A DNA stretch of 35,377 nt from an uncultured Clostridia bacterium. Its GTDB lineage: Bacteria; Bacillota; Clostridia; TANB77; CAG-508. The translations under genes and the position numbers were made by a program. The DNA lies in NCBI GenBank assembly GCA_944386375.1, contig CALXAW010000001.1:1-35377 (forward strand), given 5' to 3'. The notes beneath the pieces are model-generated. The model was not told the origin of the DNA and made no database searches. It saw only the letters and a list, made by a program, of their open reading frames with translations. Below are positions 1 through 8,283 of this stretch, piece after piece; position 1 is the stretch's first letter, and each line of letters begins with the position of its first letter.

Positions 1-66
1 TTCTTCTATATTTTTATTATTTTTTTCTATTATATTTATTTCATTTTTTATATTTCTTATTTTTTT

Positions 67-1200
67 TTATTTTTCTTCTAAATTAATTAAATTATTTTTT
101 TCTTTTTTATTTAATTTATTTTTAAATAAATAATAAAAAATTAAAACCGTTGGGACTGTAAGAAGAAAAATATAATTAAATAATTTATTTTTTATAAAAA
201 TAAATTGTAAAATATTTAATAAAATAATTATAAAAAATAAAATAATAAATATATTTTTTATTTTTTTATTTTTATTTTTTACTTCTTCATTTTTTTTATT
301 ATTTTTTTCTATTTTTTCTTTTTTATTATTTTCTAAATTTATTAAATCATTTTTTAATAAATTAATTTTTTGTGTATTATTATTTTTTATATTTTCTTGT
401 ATTTTAATTTTTTCGTTTTCTATTTTTATATTTTCTTGTATTTTTTTTATTTCTTGTAAACAATTATTTTCTTCTTCTTTTTGCTCTATTTCTTTTATAA
501 TTTGTTTTTTATTTTCTTCAATTTCATATTTTGATTCTTTATATATTTCTAATTCTTGTTTTTCTTGTTTTATTTCTTCTATTTCTCTACTTACTATATT
601 TATTGGTTTTTCTCTAGATCTTTCTGTTCCTATTTCTTCTAATTGTTTTCTATTTATTCTTTCTATTGCTCTTTTATAAGAAACATTATCTTCACCTGTT
701 CCTATTAAATTTGCTATTTTTTGTATTAATATATTTTGCATGTTTTTTTCTATTTTTACTTCTTGTTGTAAAATAGCAGATGTAGATAAAAATAAGTCTT
801 CATCTATTTTTGTTTGGTCATAAAAAAATTGATTCCCTTTTGTTTTGTCTATATTAAATGTTTTAGAAATATCTTCTAATTTTTCATTAAATATTTTTGG
901 ATTTTTTTTATTAAATTCTCTATATACTTCAAAACTTTCGCCATTGTCTAATTTATATTCTAATTTACCAGAATAATCTTCGCCATCCCATGGTTTATAT
1001 CTTTCAAAATCTGAAATGTCTTTTCCTTTTTTATTTTTAGATGTTCCATACAAACAGCCTAAAATAAATTTTAATATTGTAGATTTACCACTTTCATTTT
1101 TTCCGTATATAATATTTATATTATCTTTTAATTCTAATTCTTTATTTTGTAATTTTCCAAAAGAATTTATTTTCATTTTTTTTATTTTCAAATATATCAC
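67..1200 (-). CDS. SbcC/YhaN-like AAA ATPase, N-terminal part (interrupted)
   Basis: This is the N-terminal part of an SMC/Rad50-type ATPase that should partner the SbcD-like nuclease encoded just upstream in DNA-end processing. The first 45 residues carry the ABC-type head: a short strand, then NIIYGKNESGKST, a clear Walker A, followed by the 'KFILGCLYG' helix typical of YhaN. From about residue 190 a Glu/Lys-rich coiled coil begins. Two hydrophobic segments lie near residues 315-335 and 340-360, a hairpin seen in some Firmicutes YhaN proteins. Usual family length is several hundred residues more. The signature motif and Walker B are missing, because the frame meets TAA at 67-69. The same frame is open for all 22 codons beyond it to the window edge and still reads as coiled coil, so the stop looks premature. 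The start overlaps the sbcD stop by 4 bp (translational coupling). Confidence 0.8.
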   Translation of the reverse strand: MIYLKIKKMKINSFGKLQNKELELKDNINIIYGKNESGKSTILKFILGCLYGTSKNKKGKDISDFERYKPWDGEDYSGKLEYKLDNGESFEVYREFNKKNPKIFNEKLEDISKTFNIDKTKGNQFFYDQTKIDEDLFLSTSAILQQEVKIEKNMQNILIQKIANLIGTGEDNVSYKRAIERINRKQLEEIGTERSREKPINIVSREIEEIKQEKQELEIYKESKYEIEENKKQIIKEIEQKEEENNCLQEIKKIQENIKIENEKIKIQENIKNNNTQKINLLKNDLINLENNKKEKIEKNNKKNEEVKNKNKKIKNIFIILFFIIILLNILQFIFIKNKLFNYIFLLTVPTVLIFYYLFKNKLNKKEKNNLINLEEK

Positions 1201-2279
1201 TCCAATACTTCTAGTCCTATTTCTATAGCTCCTTGTATTATTTCTTTTTCTTCTTCGTTTTCTATTTTTTTTAACCTTTCTAGCATTTCTGCTGCAAATA
1301 ACCCTTTTAATGTGTTTTCATTTGATAATTTTTCTAAATCATATTTAGGTTTTGTTTTATTTTTTATTTTAATTATTTTTTCGTCTAAATTATATTTAAA
1401 TAAATTATATGTATTTATTTCAAAATTTCTTTTTCCTGTTAATATTATTTTGTATAATGATTTTTCTTTTAAATTAATTTCATTTATTTTTTCTATTAGT
1501 TCGTCTATATCATTTATTTGTGTACAATCTAATTCTAATTCTGTAAATTCGGTTTGTTCTATTTCTGCAAATTCTATATTTATACTTTCTTTTGTTATAT
1601 CTCCTACAATCATTCCATGTGCACCTAATTCGTCAAAACCTAAAGAAACTGTAGAACCTGGATATACAATATTTTGATTTTGTTCTTCATTATAATATTT
1701 TTTATGAATATGACCTAATGCACAATAATCAAAACCTTTTTCTTTTAATGTTTTTTTAGATATTGGATTATATTCTTGTTTTTCGTCTCCGCTTCCATCT
1801 AAACTTGTATGGATAACTAATATATTTAACTTGTTTTTTTCGTCTAGTTCTAAATTTTCTATTCCACATTGTTTACAATAAAAATCTGTAAAACCATATC
1901 CATATATATTTATTCCGTCTAATTGGACTTTTTCTATTGCGCCTTTAAAAATTTTTACATTTTCGTTCCAATTAAATTGATTATAATATGAATTTTTTAT
2001 ATATGGGTCATGGTTTCCAGGTGTTATAAATATTTTAGTTTGAGGTATTTGTTTAAATAAATTATTTATATATTCAATTGTAGATTTTCGTATATATGTA
2101 TGTTCATATAAGTCTCCTGAAATAAATAAAAATGGTATATTATGTTGTTTAATATATTCTATTACCTTTGTAAATGCTTTTCTTTGTTCTAAACGTATAT
2201 TATCTCCTAGTCCTTTTCTATCTGATAAATTAGTAAAAGGGCTATCAAAATGTATGTCTGCTATATGCACAAATTTCAT
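1197..2279 (-). CDS. SbcD/YhaO-like DNA repair exonuclease (calcineurin-like phosphoesterase)
   Basis: This is a Mn-dependent nuclease subunit of an SbcCD/Mre11-Rad50-like complex. The metallophosphoesterase metal ligands appear in order: HIADIHFDSPF (D-x-H) at the N terminus, SGDLYEH near residue 56, TPGNHDP near residue 92, VIHTS near residue 155 and LGHIHKK near residue 188. The C-terminal 130 residues are the charged capping domain. At 360 residues it matches YhaO of Bacillus better than the longer E. coli SbcD. The ATG is preceded by AAAGGAG. It is the first gene of a two-gene operon with the sbcC/yhaN-like gene, and a plausible promoter lies at 2315-2343. The assignment to the family is secure; the choice between SbcD and YhaO names is not. 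Confidence 0.9.
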   Translation of the reverse strand: MKFVHIADIHFDSPFTNLSDRKGLGDNIRLEQRKAFTKVIEYIKQHNIPFLFISGDLYEHTYIRKSTIEYINNLFKQIPQTKIFITPGNHDPYIKNSYYNQFNWNENVKIFKGAIEKVQLDGINIYGYGFTDFYCKQCGIENLELDEKNKLNILVIHTSLDGSGDEKQEYNPISKKTLKEKGFDYCALGHIHKKYYNEEQNQNIVYPGSTVSLGFDELGAHGMIVGDITKESINIEFAEIEQTEFTELELDCTQINDIDELIEKINEINLKEKSLYKIILTGKRNFEINTYNLFKYNLDEKIIKIKNKTKPKYDLEKLSNENTLKGLFAAEMLERLKKIENEEEKEIIQGAIEIGLEVLE

Positions 2280-2314
2280 AGTTTGCTCCTTTCTTTATAC
2301 AAACTTATGTATGT

Positions 2315-2343
2315 ATTTTACTATAATTTATTTATTAAATCAA
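2315..2343 (-). promoter_or_regulatory. Putative sigma-A promoter of the sbcD/sbcC operon
   Basis: On the minus strand TTGATT (2338-2343) and TAAAAT (2315-2320) are separated by 17 bp, about 36 bp before the sbcD ATG. The match is moderate and the region is AT-rich, so this is tentative. Confidence 0.4.
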
Positions 2344-2350
2344 TATTTAT

Positions 2351-2378
2351 GGACTAAGAAATATATATTTCTTAGTCC
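2351..2378. terminator. Perfect 28-nt palindrome between virD4 and sbcD
   Basis: A perfectly self-complementary stretch begins GGACTAAGAA and ends TTCTTAGTCC. It lies downstream of virD4 and just upstream of the sbcD promoter. It can form a long hairpin at the end of the virD4 transcript, but no U-run follows on either strand. It could equally be a protein-binding dyad. Terminator is an inference from position. Confidence 0.45.
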
Positions 2379-2392
2379 ACATTATATCTTAC

Positions 2393-2450
2393 AATAGGAA
2401 AGTTATACTTGCTAATTAGTAGAAAAGTTGCTGTGCTCCAAAATTAGCAC
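2393..2450 (-). repeat. Intergenic hairpin repeat, copy 1
   Basis: Minus-strand copy of the family whose best copy is at 14911-14972. It keeps the GGAGC-AGC-ACTTTT core, then CTAATTAG, AAGTAT and ACTTTC blocks, with several mismatches, so the hairpin is imperfect. It begins 8 bp after the virD4 stop codon. Confidence 0.65.
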
Positions 2451-2458
2451 ATAATCTA

Positions 2459-4210
2459 TTATTTATTATCTTCTTCTATAGGTCCAAATAATTCGTCAAA
2501 TTTGGCTTCTAGTTCTTTTTGTAAGTCATATTCGTCCTCTTCATCTTCTACATTTATATCATTTGTAGGTTCTTCTACCTCAAAAGGCATAATTGGAGCC
2601 ATTTCTTCTTCATCTTCTGTTTCTTCTATCGGAATGTCTAGTTCTTCTAAATTATCGTCTTTTTCATTTTCTTTTATTTCTAAATCTACTTCTGGCTCTA
2701 AATCTTCTAGTAGCTCTGGTTCTACATCTATATCTATTATTGGTTCTTCTTTTAGTTGTTCTATTTGTGGTTCTGGTACTTGTGGTTCGTTTTCTTCTAG
2801 TTTTAAATCTACTTCTTTTTCTGTATTTACTGGTTCTTGTTGCTTTTGTTCTTCTTGCTCTTCAAATAAATCGTCTAAAGATTCTACTTTTAGGTCATTT
2901 ACTTTTTTTACTTCTTCTTCCTCTTCTACATATGGATTGTATGGATTATATTTTCTCCATTTACCTCTATCTTTTTCTCCTATATCATTATGGCTTATTT
3001 CACATTCTGCCATTTTTCTAGCCATTGGATGTTTAAAATAATAGAATTTTTTAGCTTTAACTGGCTTTATACCCTTTTCGTATATAATACATAAGTCATT
3101 GTCTAATCTTCTAAGTTCATCTGGTGTCATAAGTGGTCTAGCCATTATTTGCTCTGATTGTTGATATCCTTGTCTCCACATTTGTTTATCTCTATTTACA
3201 GAAAAACTTTCTCTTGAAATTGTTTTTTCTCCTAATGCTTTAGAAAAATATTCAACTGTTTTATATGAGTTACTTCCTAAAAATACATGTGTGTCACAGT
3301 TACCCATTATTGTTTCATATGACTTTTCGTATACTGCCTCTAATTGGTCAACATTTTGTAAAATAACACTAAATGATATTTTTCTACTTCTACTTGTAGA
3401 TATTTTTTTATCAAAGTCTGGTATTTTACCTATATTTGCAAACTCGTCTAATATAAAAAATGTTTGCTCTTTTAGTGCTCCACCATTTTGGTCTGCATAA
3501 TCATATAATTGTTGTATCATTTGTGAGAAAAATATTGTAAGTAAAAAGTCATATGCTGTATGTGTATCTGAAGATATTACATAAACAGCTGTCTTTTTAT
3601 TTCCTATTTCTTCAAAATCTATAGTATCTGTTGATGTAAGTTCTGCAATTTCTTTTGAGTCGAATTTACCAAGCTTTGATTGCAATGAACTTAATATTGA
3701 AGAATATGTTTTTTCTGGCGCAATTTCTATAGATTTATAATACATTCTTGCTGGATGGTCATATGGTAATTGACTCATAAGCTCTGTAAGTAAGTTACTT
3801 CCACCATTTGTATTAGCTGCTCTAACTAATTCTGCACAACTTGCTAGGTTTTGTTCTTCTTCTGGCCTTGTAGCTATTAAATAATATATTAAAGATTTTA
3901 ATAATAGTTCTGCCATATCATCCCAATATGGGTCATTTGCTCCACTTTCTGATTGTTGCCCTTTTACTATTGTGTTTGCTATAACATCAACATCTAGTTC
4001 TGACGAAATATGCATAAGCGGGTTATAACCATCACTATATTGAGGTCTTACTAAATTTAATACTTTTATGTCATATCCATTTTTCTTTAAATATCCTGCT
4101 GTTCTGTCATATAATTCTCCTTTTGGATCTGTAAATACATATGACCCTAGCATTTGGTAAGCATTTGGTATTGAATATGATGCAGATTTACCAGAACCTG
4201 AACCGTCCAA
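2459..4210 (-). CDS. virD4: VirD4/TraG-type coupling protein, C-terminal fragment (frameshifted)
   Basis: This carries most of a type IV coupling protein, the hexameric ATPase that brings DNA or protein substrate to the secretion channel. The frame opens inside Walker A (GSGSGKS) and continues with the TraG hallmarks YVFTDPKGELYD, PYWDDMAELLLKSL, the Walker B FFILDEFANIGKIPDF, and SFSVILQNVDQLE. The last 170 residues are a very acidic Glu/Asp-rich tail, probably unstructured, that may bind partners. The formal start is a TTG without a ribosome site and with no preceding beta strand, so this is not an independent gene. It continues the frame of 4188-4670. Removing one base (C on the minus strand, position 4205) joins both into VVGGSGSGKS and a protein of about 735 residues. 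Confidence 0.88.
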   Translation of the reverse strand: MDGSGSGKSASYSIPNAYQMLGSYVFTDPKGELYDRTAGYLKKNGYDIKVLNLVRPQYSDGYNPLMHISSELDVDVIANTIVKGQQSESGANDPYWDDMAELLLKSLIYYLIATRPEEEQNLASCAELVRAANTNGGSNLLTELMSQLPYDHPARMYYKSIEIAPEKTYSSILSSLQSKLGKFDSKEIAELTSTDTIDFEEIGNKKTAVYVISSDTHTAYDFLLTIFFSQMIQQLYDYADQNGGALKEQTFFILDEFANIGKIPDFDKKISTSRSRKISFSVILQNVDQLEAVYEKSYETIMGNCDTHVFLGSNSYKTVEYFSKALGEKTISRESFSVNRDKQMWRQGYQQSEQIMARPLMTPDELRRLDNDLCIIYEKGIKPVKAKKFYYFKHPMARKMAECEISHNDIGEKDRGKWRKYNPYNPYVEEEEEVKKVNDLKVESLDDLFEEQEEQKQQEPVNTEKEVDLKLEENEPQVPEPQIEQLKEEPIIDIDVEPELLEDLEPEVDLEIKENEKDDNLEELDIPIEETEDEEEMAPIMPFEVEEPTNDINVEDEEDEYDLQKELEAKFDELFGPIEEDNK

Positions 4211-4670
4211 CTACCAATACATTTACATTTCCTCGTTTATCTACTGGCAAATAATTATCTTCTGCAAGTATTATTCCTTTTTTATTGCTTAATACTCTAT
4301 ATTGCTCTCCGTTTTGGCTCCAGTCACTTGAACCATGCTCTATATCTGAATATTCGTTTTTAGGTGCACTTCTAAAAATACCAATAATCATAAAAATAGC
4401 ATATATAAAAGTTACTATAATTAATGTTTTAAAATATGTTGTCATTCCCCCCATAGAAATTAAGCCACTAAATGATGCTGCTGGATTTGCAATAGTTTTT
4501 CCAAAACTTGCTATAAATGTTTCCACATTAAAATTGCCTTCTGCGTTTGCCATAACAATAGCATTCGAAAAGGCTGATACTAATACTACGGCTATAAATA
4601 CCCATAGTATTGCAAATATTATAAAATTCTTTTTATTTTTTCTTAAAGCTCCCTCTACTCTGTAATTCAT
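4188..4670 (-). CDS. virD4: VirD4/TraG-type coupling protein, N-terminal fragment (frameshifted)
   Basis: This is the membrane-anchoring end of the coupling protein. There is a basic start (NYRVEGALRKNKKN), a membrane segment at about residues 15-37, a periplasm-type loop containing VETFIASFGKTIANPA, and a second membrane segment near residues 78-98. A cytoplasmic stretch follows with GSSDWSQNGE, ILAEDNYLPVD and NVNVLVVG, which in this family leads directly into Walker A. Here the frame shifts after VVG and ends at TAA 4188-4190, with a 23-bp overlap of the downstream frame. The ATG has an AGGTGA ribosome site. If unrepaired, the product lacks all nucleotide-binding parts. The shift occurs at a GGA-CGG pair, and CGG is expected to be rare in so AT-rich a genome, so translational slippage cannot be excluded. 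Confidence 0.85.
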   Translation of the reverse strand: MNYRVEGALRKNKKNFIIFAILWVFIAVVLVSAFSNAIVMANAEGNFNVETFIASFGKTIANPAASFSGLISMGGMTTYFKTLIIVTFIYAIFMIIGIFRSAPKNEYSDIEHGSSDWSQNGEQYRVLSNKKGIILAEDNYLPVDKRGNVNVLVVGRFRFW

Positions 4671-4709
4671 TTATTTCACCTACTCTTTAGTAAAATACAA
4701 TTATTTTTA

Positions 4710-4973
4710 TTATCTTGCTTTATCTTCGTTTGTTGTATTTTTATCTTTAGGTCTTCCTCCATCTTGTGCACTTATTATCATACCATATTGTAACTCATTA
4801 CTCATTACTTCTATAGCTGGTATTCTGTTATTGTTTGTAACAACTATCTCTCTATCCATTTTTTCATTTTCATTTTCTCTAAAAACTGCTGCCATATTTA
4901 TTACTGTCATATCTATTTTTCCTGGTTTTACTGGTTTTCTCTTCACTCTTTCTAGGGTTTCTTTTTTAGCCAT
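4710..4973 (-). CDS. Small hypothetical protein of the coupling-protein block
   Basis: An 87-residue charged, soluble protein with no membrane segment or signal peptide. A basic N terminus (KKETLERVKRKPVKPGK) is followed by a short hydrophobic stretch (MTVINMAAVF) and a more acidic, Asn-rich C-terminal half with DGGRPKDKN. I do not recognise the family. A strong AGGAGG lies 8 nt before the ATG. It sits 15 bp after the 172-residue gene and 39 bp before virD4, so the three form one transcription unit. Small proteins at this position in transfer operons are often accessory or regulatory, but nothing in the sequence proves this. Confidence 0.72.
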   Translation of the reverse strand: MAKKETLERVKRKPVKPGKIDMTVINMAAVFRENENEKMDREIVVTNNNRIPAIEVMSNELQYGMIISAQDGGRPKDKNTTNEDKAR

Positions 4974-4988
4974 AGTGAATACTCCTCC

Positions 4989-5507
4989 TTATTTCTTGTC
5001 CCTTATTTCAAACGCGAAATAGGACTTATATGGTTTTAACTTACATTTTCCTTTAACTTCATTTGTTTTTTCGTCAAAATAAAGCGTTGGCTTTACTTCT
5101 TCTGTTGTTTCTGGGTCTATAATGGATATTGCCCTTTTTAAATTAGGTGTATAGTCAAACTCTTTATATTCTATATTTTCTTCTGTATGTATAGTGTTAT
5201 ATGCAAAAGGTATTGGTTTTTTTGTTATTCGTACTTCGTTTCCAATTAAAACGCCCATATTAATAACAACTTTATCTTTACCAAAAGATAAAATCACAAG
5301 TTGATTTCCCCCTTTTTGTGGGTCGTCCACAAAAAAAGTTTTTTTAACTAAATCTCCTCTAAACTCTTCTGTATAGTCTAATCTTTCTACTGTATATTTC
5401 GGATAGTCTTTGAGGAATTCTTTTTCAGTTTCGTACACTTCGTAAATAACTGTTTTTACACCTTTTGGGTCTGTTATACTAAAGTGTTTACCTTGTGCGT
5501 TTTGCAT
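4989..5507 (-). CDS. Hypothetical 172-residue protein, first gene of the virD4 block
   Basis: A soluble protein without signal peptide or membrane helix, rich in alternating charged and beta-branched residues, so probably mainly beta-sheet. Recognisable stretches are SITDPKGVKTVIYEVYETEKE near the N terminus, the central LVILSFGKDKVVINMG and the C-terminal CKLKPYKSYFAFEIRD. I do not recognise the family. It is the promoter-proximal gene of the small virD4 operon and is preceded by GAGGTG at suitable spacing. The promoter at 5575-5603 has one of the best matches to the sigma-A consensus in the window and is associated with a 9-bp inverted repeat, so expression of this block is probably controlled. 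Confidence 0.75.
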   Translation of the reverse strand: MQNAQGKHFSITDPKGVKTVIYEVYETEKEFLKDYPKYTVERLDYTEEFRGDLVKKTFFVDDPQKGGNQLVILSFGKDKVVINMGVLIGNEVRITKKPIPFAYNTIHTEENIEYKEFDYTPNLKRAISIIDPETTEEVKPTLYFDEKTNEVKGKCKLKPYKSYFAFEIRDKK

Positions 5508-5539
5508 TTTTTACACCTCATTCCTATGACTTAATACAT

Positions 5540-5591
5540 AGTTTATCTTACGTATAATTTTATCACTATACATAATTATACTAGATAAACT
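5540..5591. promoter_or_regulatory. Inverted repeat around the virD4-block promoter, candidate operator
   Basis: AGTTTATCT at 5540-5548 and its exact complement AGATAAACT at 5583-5591 are 34 bp apart. One half-site lies in the spacer between -35 and -10 and the other about 27 bp past the -10. This is the layout expected of a repressor that loops or binds both sites. It is inference from position and symmetry only. Confidence 0.4.
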
Positions 5592-5603
5592 GTATTCTGT
5601 CAA
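5575..5603 (-). promoter_or_regulatory. Sigma-A promoter of the virD4 block
   Basis: On the minus strand TTGACA (5598-5603) and TATAAT (5575-5580) are perfect consensus hexamers with an ideal 17-bp spacer. They lie about 67 bp before the start codon at 5507. Confidence 0.8.
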
Positions 5604-5645
5604 CATTATAACTGTATTTTCCGTAGGTTTCCAGTATTTTTTATA

Positions 5646-6545
5646 TTAGCTCTTTACCATCTCACGTGGATTAAATTTTGATATTTTTTTCAATTTTTCA
5701 AATAAATCTTTTTCTTTTTCTGTTAATTGTTTAGGTACCATTACTTTTACTTCTATTATAAGGTCTCCTCTTCCGCCTTTTCCATCTTTATAACCCTTTC
5801 CTGTTATTCGCAACTTTTCTCCAGATTGAATCCCTTGTGGTACGTATATTTGTGTTTCTTCGTCTATTGATTTTACACTGGTTCTTGTCCCTAATGCTGC
5901 CTCCCAAGGATTAAGTAATAAGTCTGTATATAAATCATAACCTTTTAATTTGAATTTTCCTAAATCTGTTAATTGAACTTTTATTAATAAGTCGCCATTT
6001 CTTCCGCCATTTTCCCCTGGCTTTCCTTGGCCTATTAATCTTATTTTTTCTCCATTTGCAATTCCTTCTGGCACAGTTACATTAAATGTTTTTATTTTGC
6101 CATTTGCAGTTTTTAGCGAAATTTTTTTATCTAGCCCAAAAAAGCCCTCTGCTAAAGCTACTTTTATTTCTGTTTCTACATTTTCGCCATTAACTGGTAT
6201 TTGCTTTTTAGATATATTTTCTTGTTTTGGTTCTATATTTCCAAAGAACATATAAAAAAAGTCACTAAATATTGAACCTTGCTTTCTTCCACTTTCGGTA
6301 AAAGCTTTTTTCTTTTTTAATACATGTGAGTTCCACATTCTGTCATATCTTCTTTTAGCTGACGAATTAGATAATACTCTATATGCTTCGTTTATATCTT
6401 TTATTCTTTCTTCTGCTAAATTGTCTCCTACATTTAAGTCTGGATGATATTTTTTAGCAGAAGCTCTATATGCTAGTTTTATATCTTCTAAAGACACTCT
6501 ACTTGTCTCTAATCCTAATATTTTGTAATAATCTTTAAAAATCAT
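5646..6545 (-). CDS. CbpA-like J-domain co-chaperone (DnaJ without zinc finger)
   Basis: A co-chaperone that stimulates DnaK and binds unfolded or nucleoid-associated substrates. The J domain occupies residues 1-70, beginning IFKDYYKILGLE and containing the HPD tripeptide in KKYHPDLNV. A short linker follows with no G/F-rich run. The cysteine repeats (CxxCxGxG) of true DnaJ are absent. The DnaJ C-terminal beta domains fill roughly 120-290, with VTVPEGIANGEKIRLIGQG and VPQGIQSGEKLRITGKG as the paired hallmarks. The start is ATG 6545 rather than the earlier in-frame ATG at 6560, because GGGAGGA (6553-6559) sits at proper spacing only for 6545. A TATAAT at 6575-6580 lies ahead of it without a good -35. 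The gene appears monocistronic. Confidence 0.9.
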   Translation of the reverse strand: MIFKDYYKILGLETSRVSLEDIKLAYRASAKKYHPDLNVGDNLAEERIKDINEAYRVLSNSSAKRRYDRMWNSHVLKKKKAFTESGRKQGSIFSDFFYMFFGNIEPKQENISKKQIPVNGENVETEIKVALAEGFFGLDKKISLKTANGKIKTFNVTVPEGIANGEKIRLIGQGKPGENGGRNGDLLIKVQLTDLGKFKLKGYDLYTDLLLNPWEAALGTRTSVKSIDEETQIYVPQGIQSGEKLRITGKGYKDGKGGRGDLIIEVKVMVPKQLTEKEKDLFEKLKKISKFNPREMVKS

Positions 6546-6580
6546 TTTACATCCTCCCAAAACTTGGTAGGTTGATTATA

Positions 6581-6620
6581 TCAAAAAAATAGAAAAAAAT
6601 CTACACTTTTTGTAGATTTT
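6581..6620 (-). terminator. Rho-independent terminator of the murF-ddl operon
   Basis: A 10-bp perfect stem (AAAATCTACA, 6596-6605, with its complement at 6611-6620) and a 5-nt loop are followed on the minus strand by a long T-rich run. It lies 9 bp past the stop of the membrane protein gene at 6630. Confidence 0.85.
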
Positions 6621-6629
6621 CTCCCTTAC

Positions 6630-8267
6630 CTATTCTTTTTCTTGTTTTAAGAATGGGGCTAGTAGCACAAATGGTATTACTAATAGTAGTGTAAATACAT
6701 ATCTTAAGCTAAATGCAAGTGGTACTGCAAGCATTATTGTTCCCCAAGTGAAAAGTGCTGGTAAAAATATTATTAAATTTTTATATCTTTTTTTATAAAT
6801 TACAAAAATGGCACTAAATATCATAATAAATAAATATATTGCCGAACTAATTGGAGTATTAGGATATATAATATTTTTTATTGATACTCCTGTTGTATTT
6901 TTTATAATATCATTTTGATTTATTCCAAAAAGTAAATCTACATAGTTCCATATCTCTGGGCTTATATAACCATCAAATGTTGCTTTATTTACATCCCAAA
7001 ATCCCATTGAGTTAAGTAAATATGCTTGAATATATTTTACAGGATTTTGCAAAAGTACTTCTCCCCATATTTTTAAAAATTCAATTTTATTGTCTTCTAA
7101 ATATTGTCTATTAAATTCTTCGTCAAACTTTATAGAGTCTACTATACATGGTTTATACATTTGTTTTATGCTCTCTTCTGGATATATGTTTTCTATAAAC
7201 TCTTTTTGTTCTTGTGACAAATTCCCATCTGTTGCTACAACATAGCAAATTTGTTGTAGTGGAACCCCTAAACTTTCTACAATTGGACTATTTAAATTAA
7301 GTTTATTATATATCGGCCCTTGCACTATAAAAACAGCTACTATTCCTATTACAGACATAATCGAAAAGCATTTTAAAGTTTTAATTAATTTTTTTCTATA
7401 TACAATCATTAATATTAATGTTATAGCAACTGCAATATACAAACCATTATTTCGTAAAAATACTACAAAAAACATAAGTATAGCATATTTTATTATTCCA
7501 CTTATTTTTTCTAAGTTTTTTCCATCTTGATATATTGTTTCTGCTAAAAAAATTGTTAATGCTAATAATGCTATACAAAATGGTGTATCTTTCCAAATAG
7601 AAATTGCATACATTGGAATCAATTTAAAAAGTCCGAAAAAGGCTGTTGCTAACACTATATATGTTGTTGACACATTTCTTTTATATAGCCAAAAAATAGC
7701 ATATGAAACTACTATTGCCATAACAAGAAATTGAAATATTGTAAAAAGTTCCATACCTGTTTGTATACTTCCATTTCCTAGTTCGATAAAGGCTTTTAAA
7801 ATAAATGTATATAATAATGGATTATTATTTTTGTATTCTTTTACTCCTTCTGCTTGATTAATTGAATCTGCTGTATCTGAAAATACTCCTCCTGGAAAAT
7901 ATGATAATATATATGGTAGCCAACAAATTATAATTATTGCTAATATTAAAAAATATACCCCTTTTTTCTTTGGTTTATTTTCCTTTTTATATATTGTTTT
8001 TTCTATCTTATTTATTATAACTTGAATACATCCCAAAACAATGTATGTAATTATCCAGCAAGCAAAAAATATAATAATGTTTTTTGCTTCTATATTATTA
8101 AAATAGGTTTCAGAAATACTGCCATTTATATTCCCTGAAAATGTTATCATACTATCTAATAATATTGTTAATGCAAATATTAGTGAAACAATTATCTTTA
8201 CAAAAAAATATAATTTATGTGTTTTAAAATCTTCTATTCCTACAATATCTTTTAATATGTTTTTCAT
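6630..8267 (-). CDS. Polytopic membrane protein, GT-C glycosyltransferase-like (DUF6020-type)
   Basis: A 545-residue protein with about a dozen predicted membrane helices. After two N-terminal helices and a Lys-rich loop comes LSYFPGGVFSDTADSINQAEG near residues 123-143, followed by NNPLLYTFILKAF. An extracytoplasmic acidic motif after a 'YPG' turn is characteristic of DUF6020 and other GT-C-fold lipid-linked sugar transferases. A large extracytoplasmic loop lies near residues 330-460. It is the last gene of the murF-ddl operon, 16 bp behind ddl, and is followed by a strong terminator. A role in cell-wall polymer glycosylation fits that setting but is inference. The substrate is unknown. Confidence 0.75.
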   Translation of the reverse strand: MKNILKDIVGIEDFKTHKLYFFVKIIVSLIFALTILLDSMITFSGNINGSISETYFNNIEAKNIIIFFACWIITYIVLGCIQVIINKIEKTIYKKENKPKKKGVYFLILAIIIICWLPYILSYFPGGVFSDTADSINQAEGVKEYKNNNPLLYTFILKAFIELGNGSIQTGMELFTIFQFLVMAIVVSYAIFWLYKRNVSTTYIVLATAFFGLFKLIPMYAISIWKDTPFCIALLALTIFLAETIYQDGKNLEKISGIIKYAILMFFVVFLRNNGLYIAVAITLILMIVYRKKLIKTLKCFSIMSVIGIVAVFIVQGPIYNKLNLNSPIVESLGVPLQQICYVVATDGNLSQEQKEFIENIYPEESIKQMYKPCIVDSIKFDEEFNRQYLEDNKIEFLKIWGEVLLQNPVKYIQAYLLNSMGFWDVNKATFDGYISPEIWNYVDLLFGINQNDIIKNTTGVSIKNIIYPNTPISSAIYLFIMIFSAIFVIYKKRYKNLIIFLPALFTWGTIMLAVPLAFSLRYVFTLLLVIPFVLLAPFLKQEKE

Positions 8268-8283
8268 TAATTATTATCTCCTA

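Noticed and set aside
2502..3041. Plus-strand open frames, Ser- or Leu-rich, opposite virD4
   Set aside because: They mirror the Glu/Asp-rich tail of the coupling protein in antisense and have no ribosome site or sensible protein character.
4188..4210. The C-terminal virD4 frame as an independent gene from TTG 4210
   Set aside because: It would start inside Walker A with no ribosome site; a frameshifted single gene explains it better.
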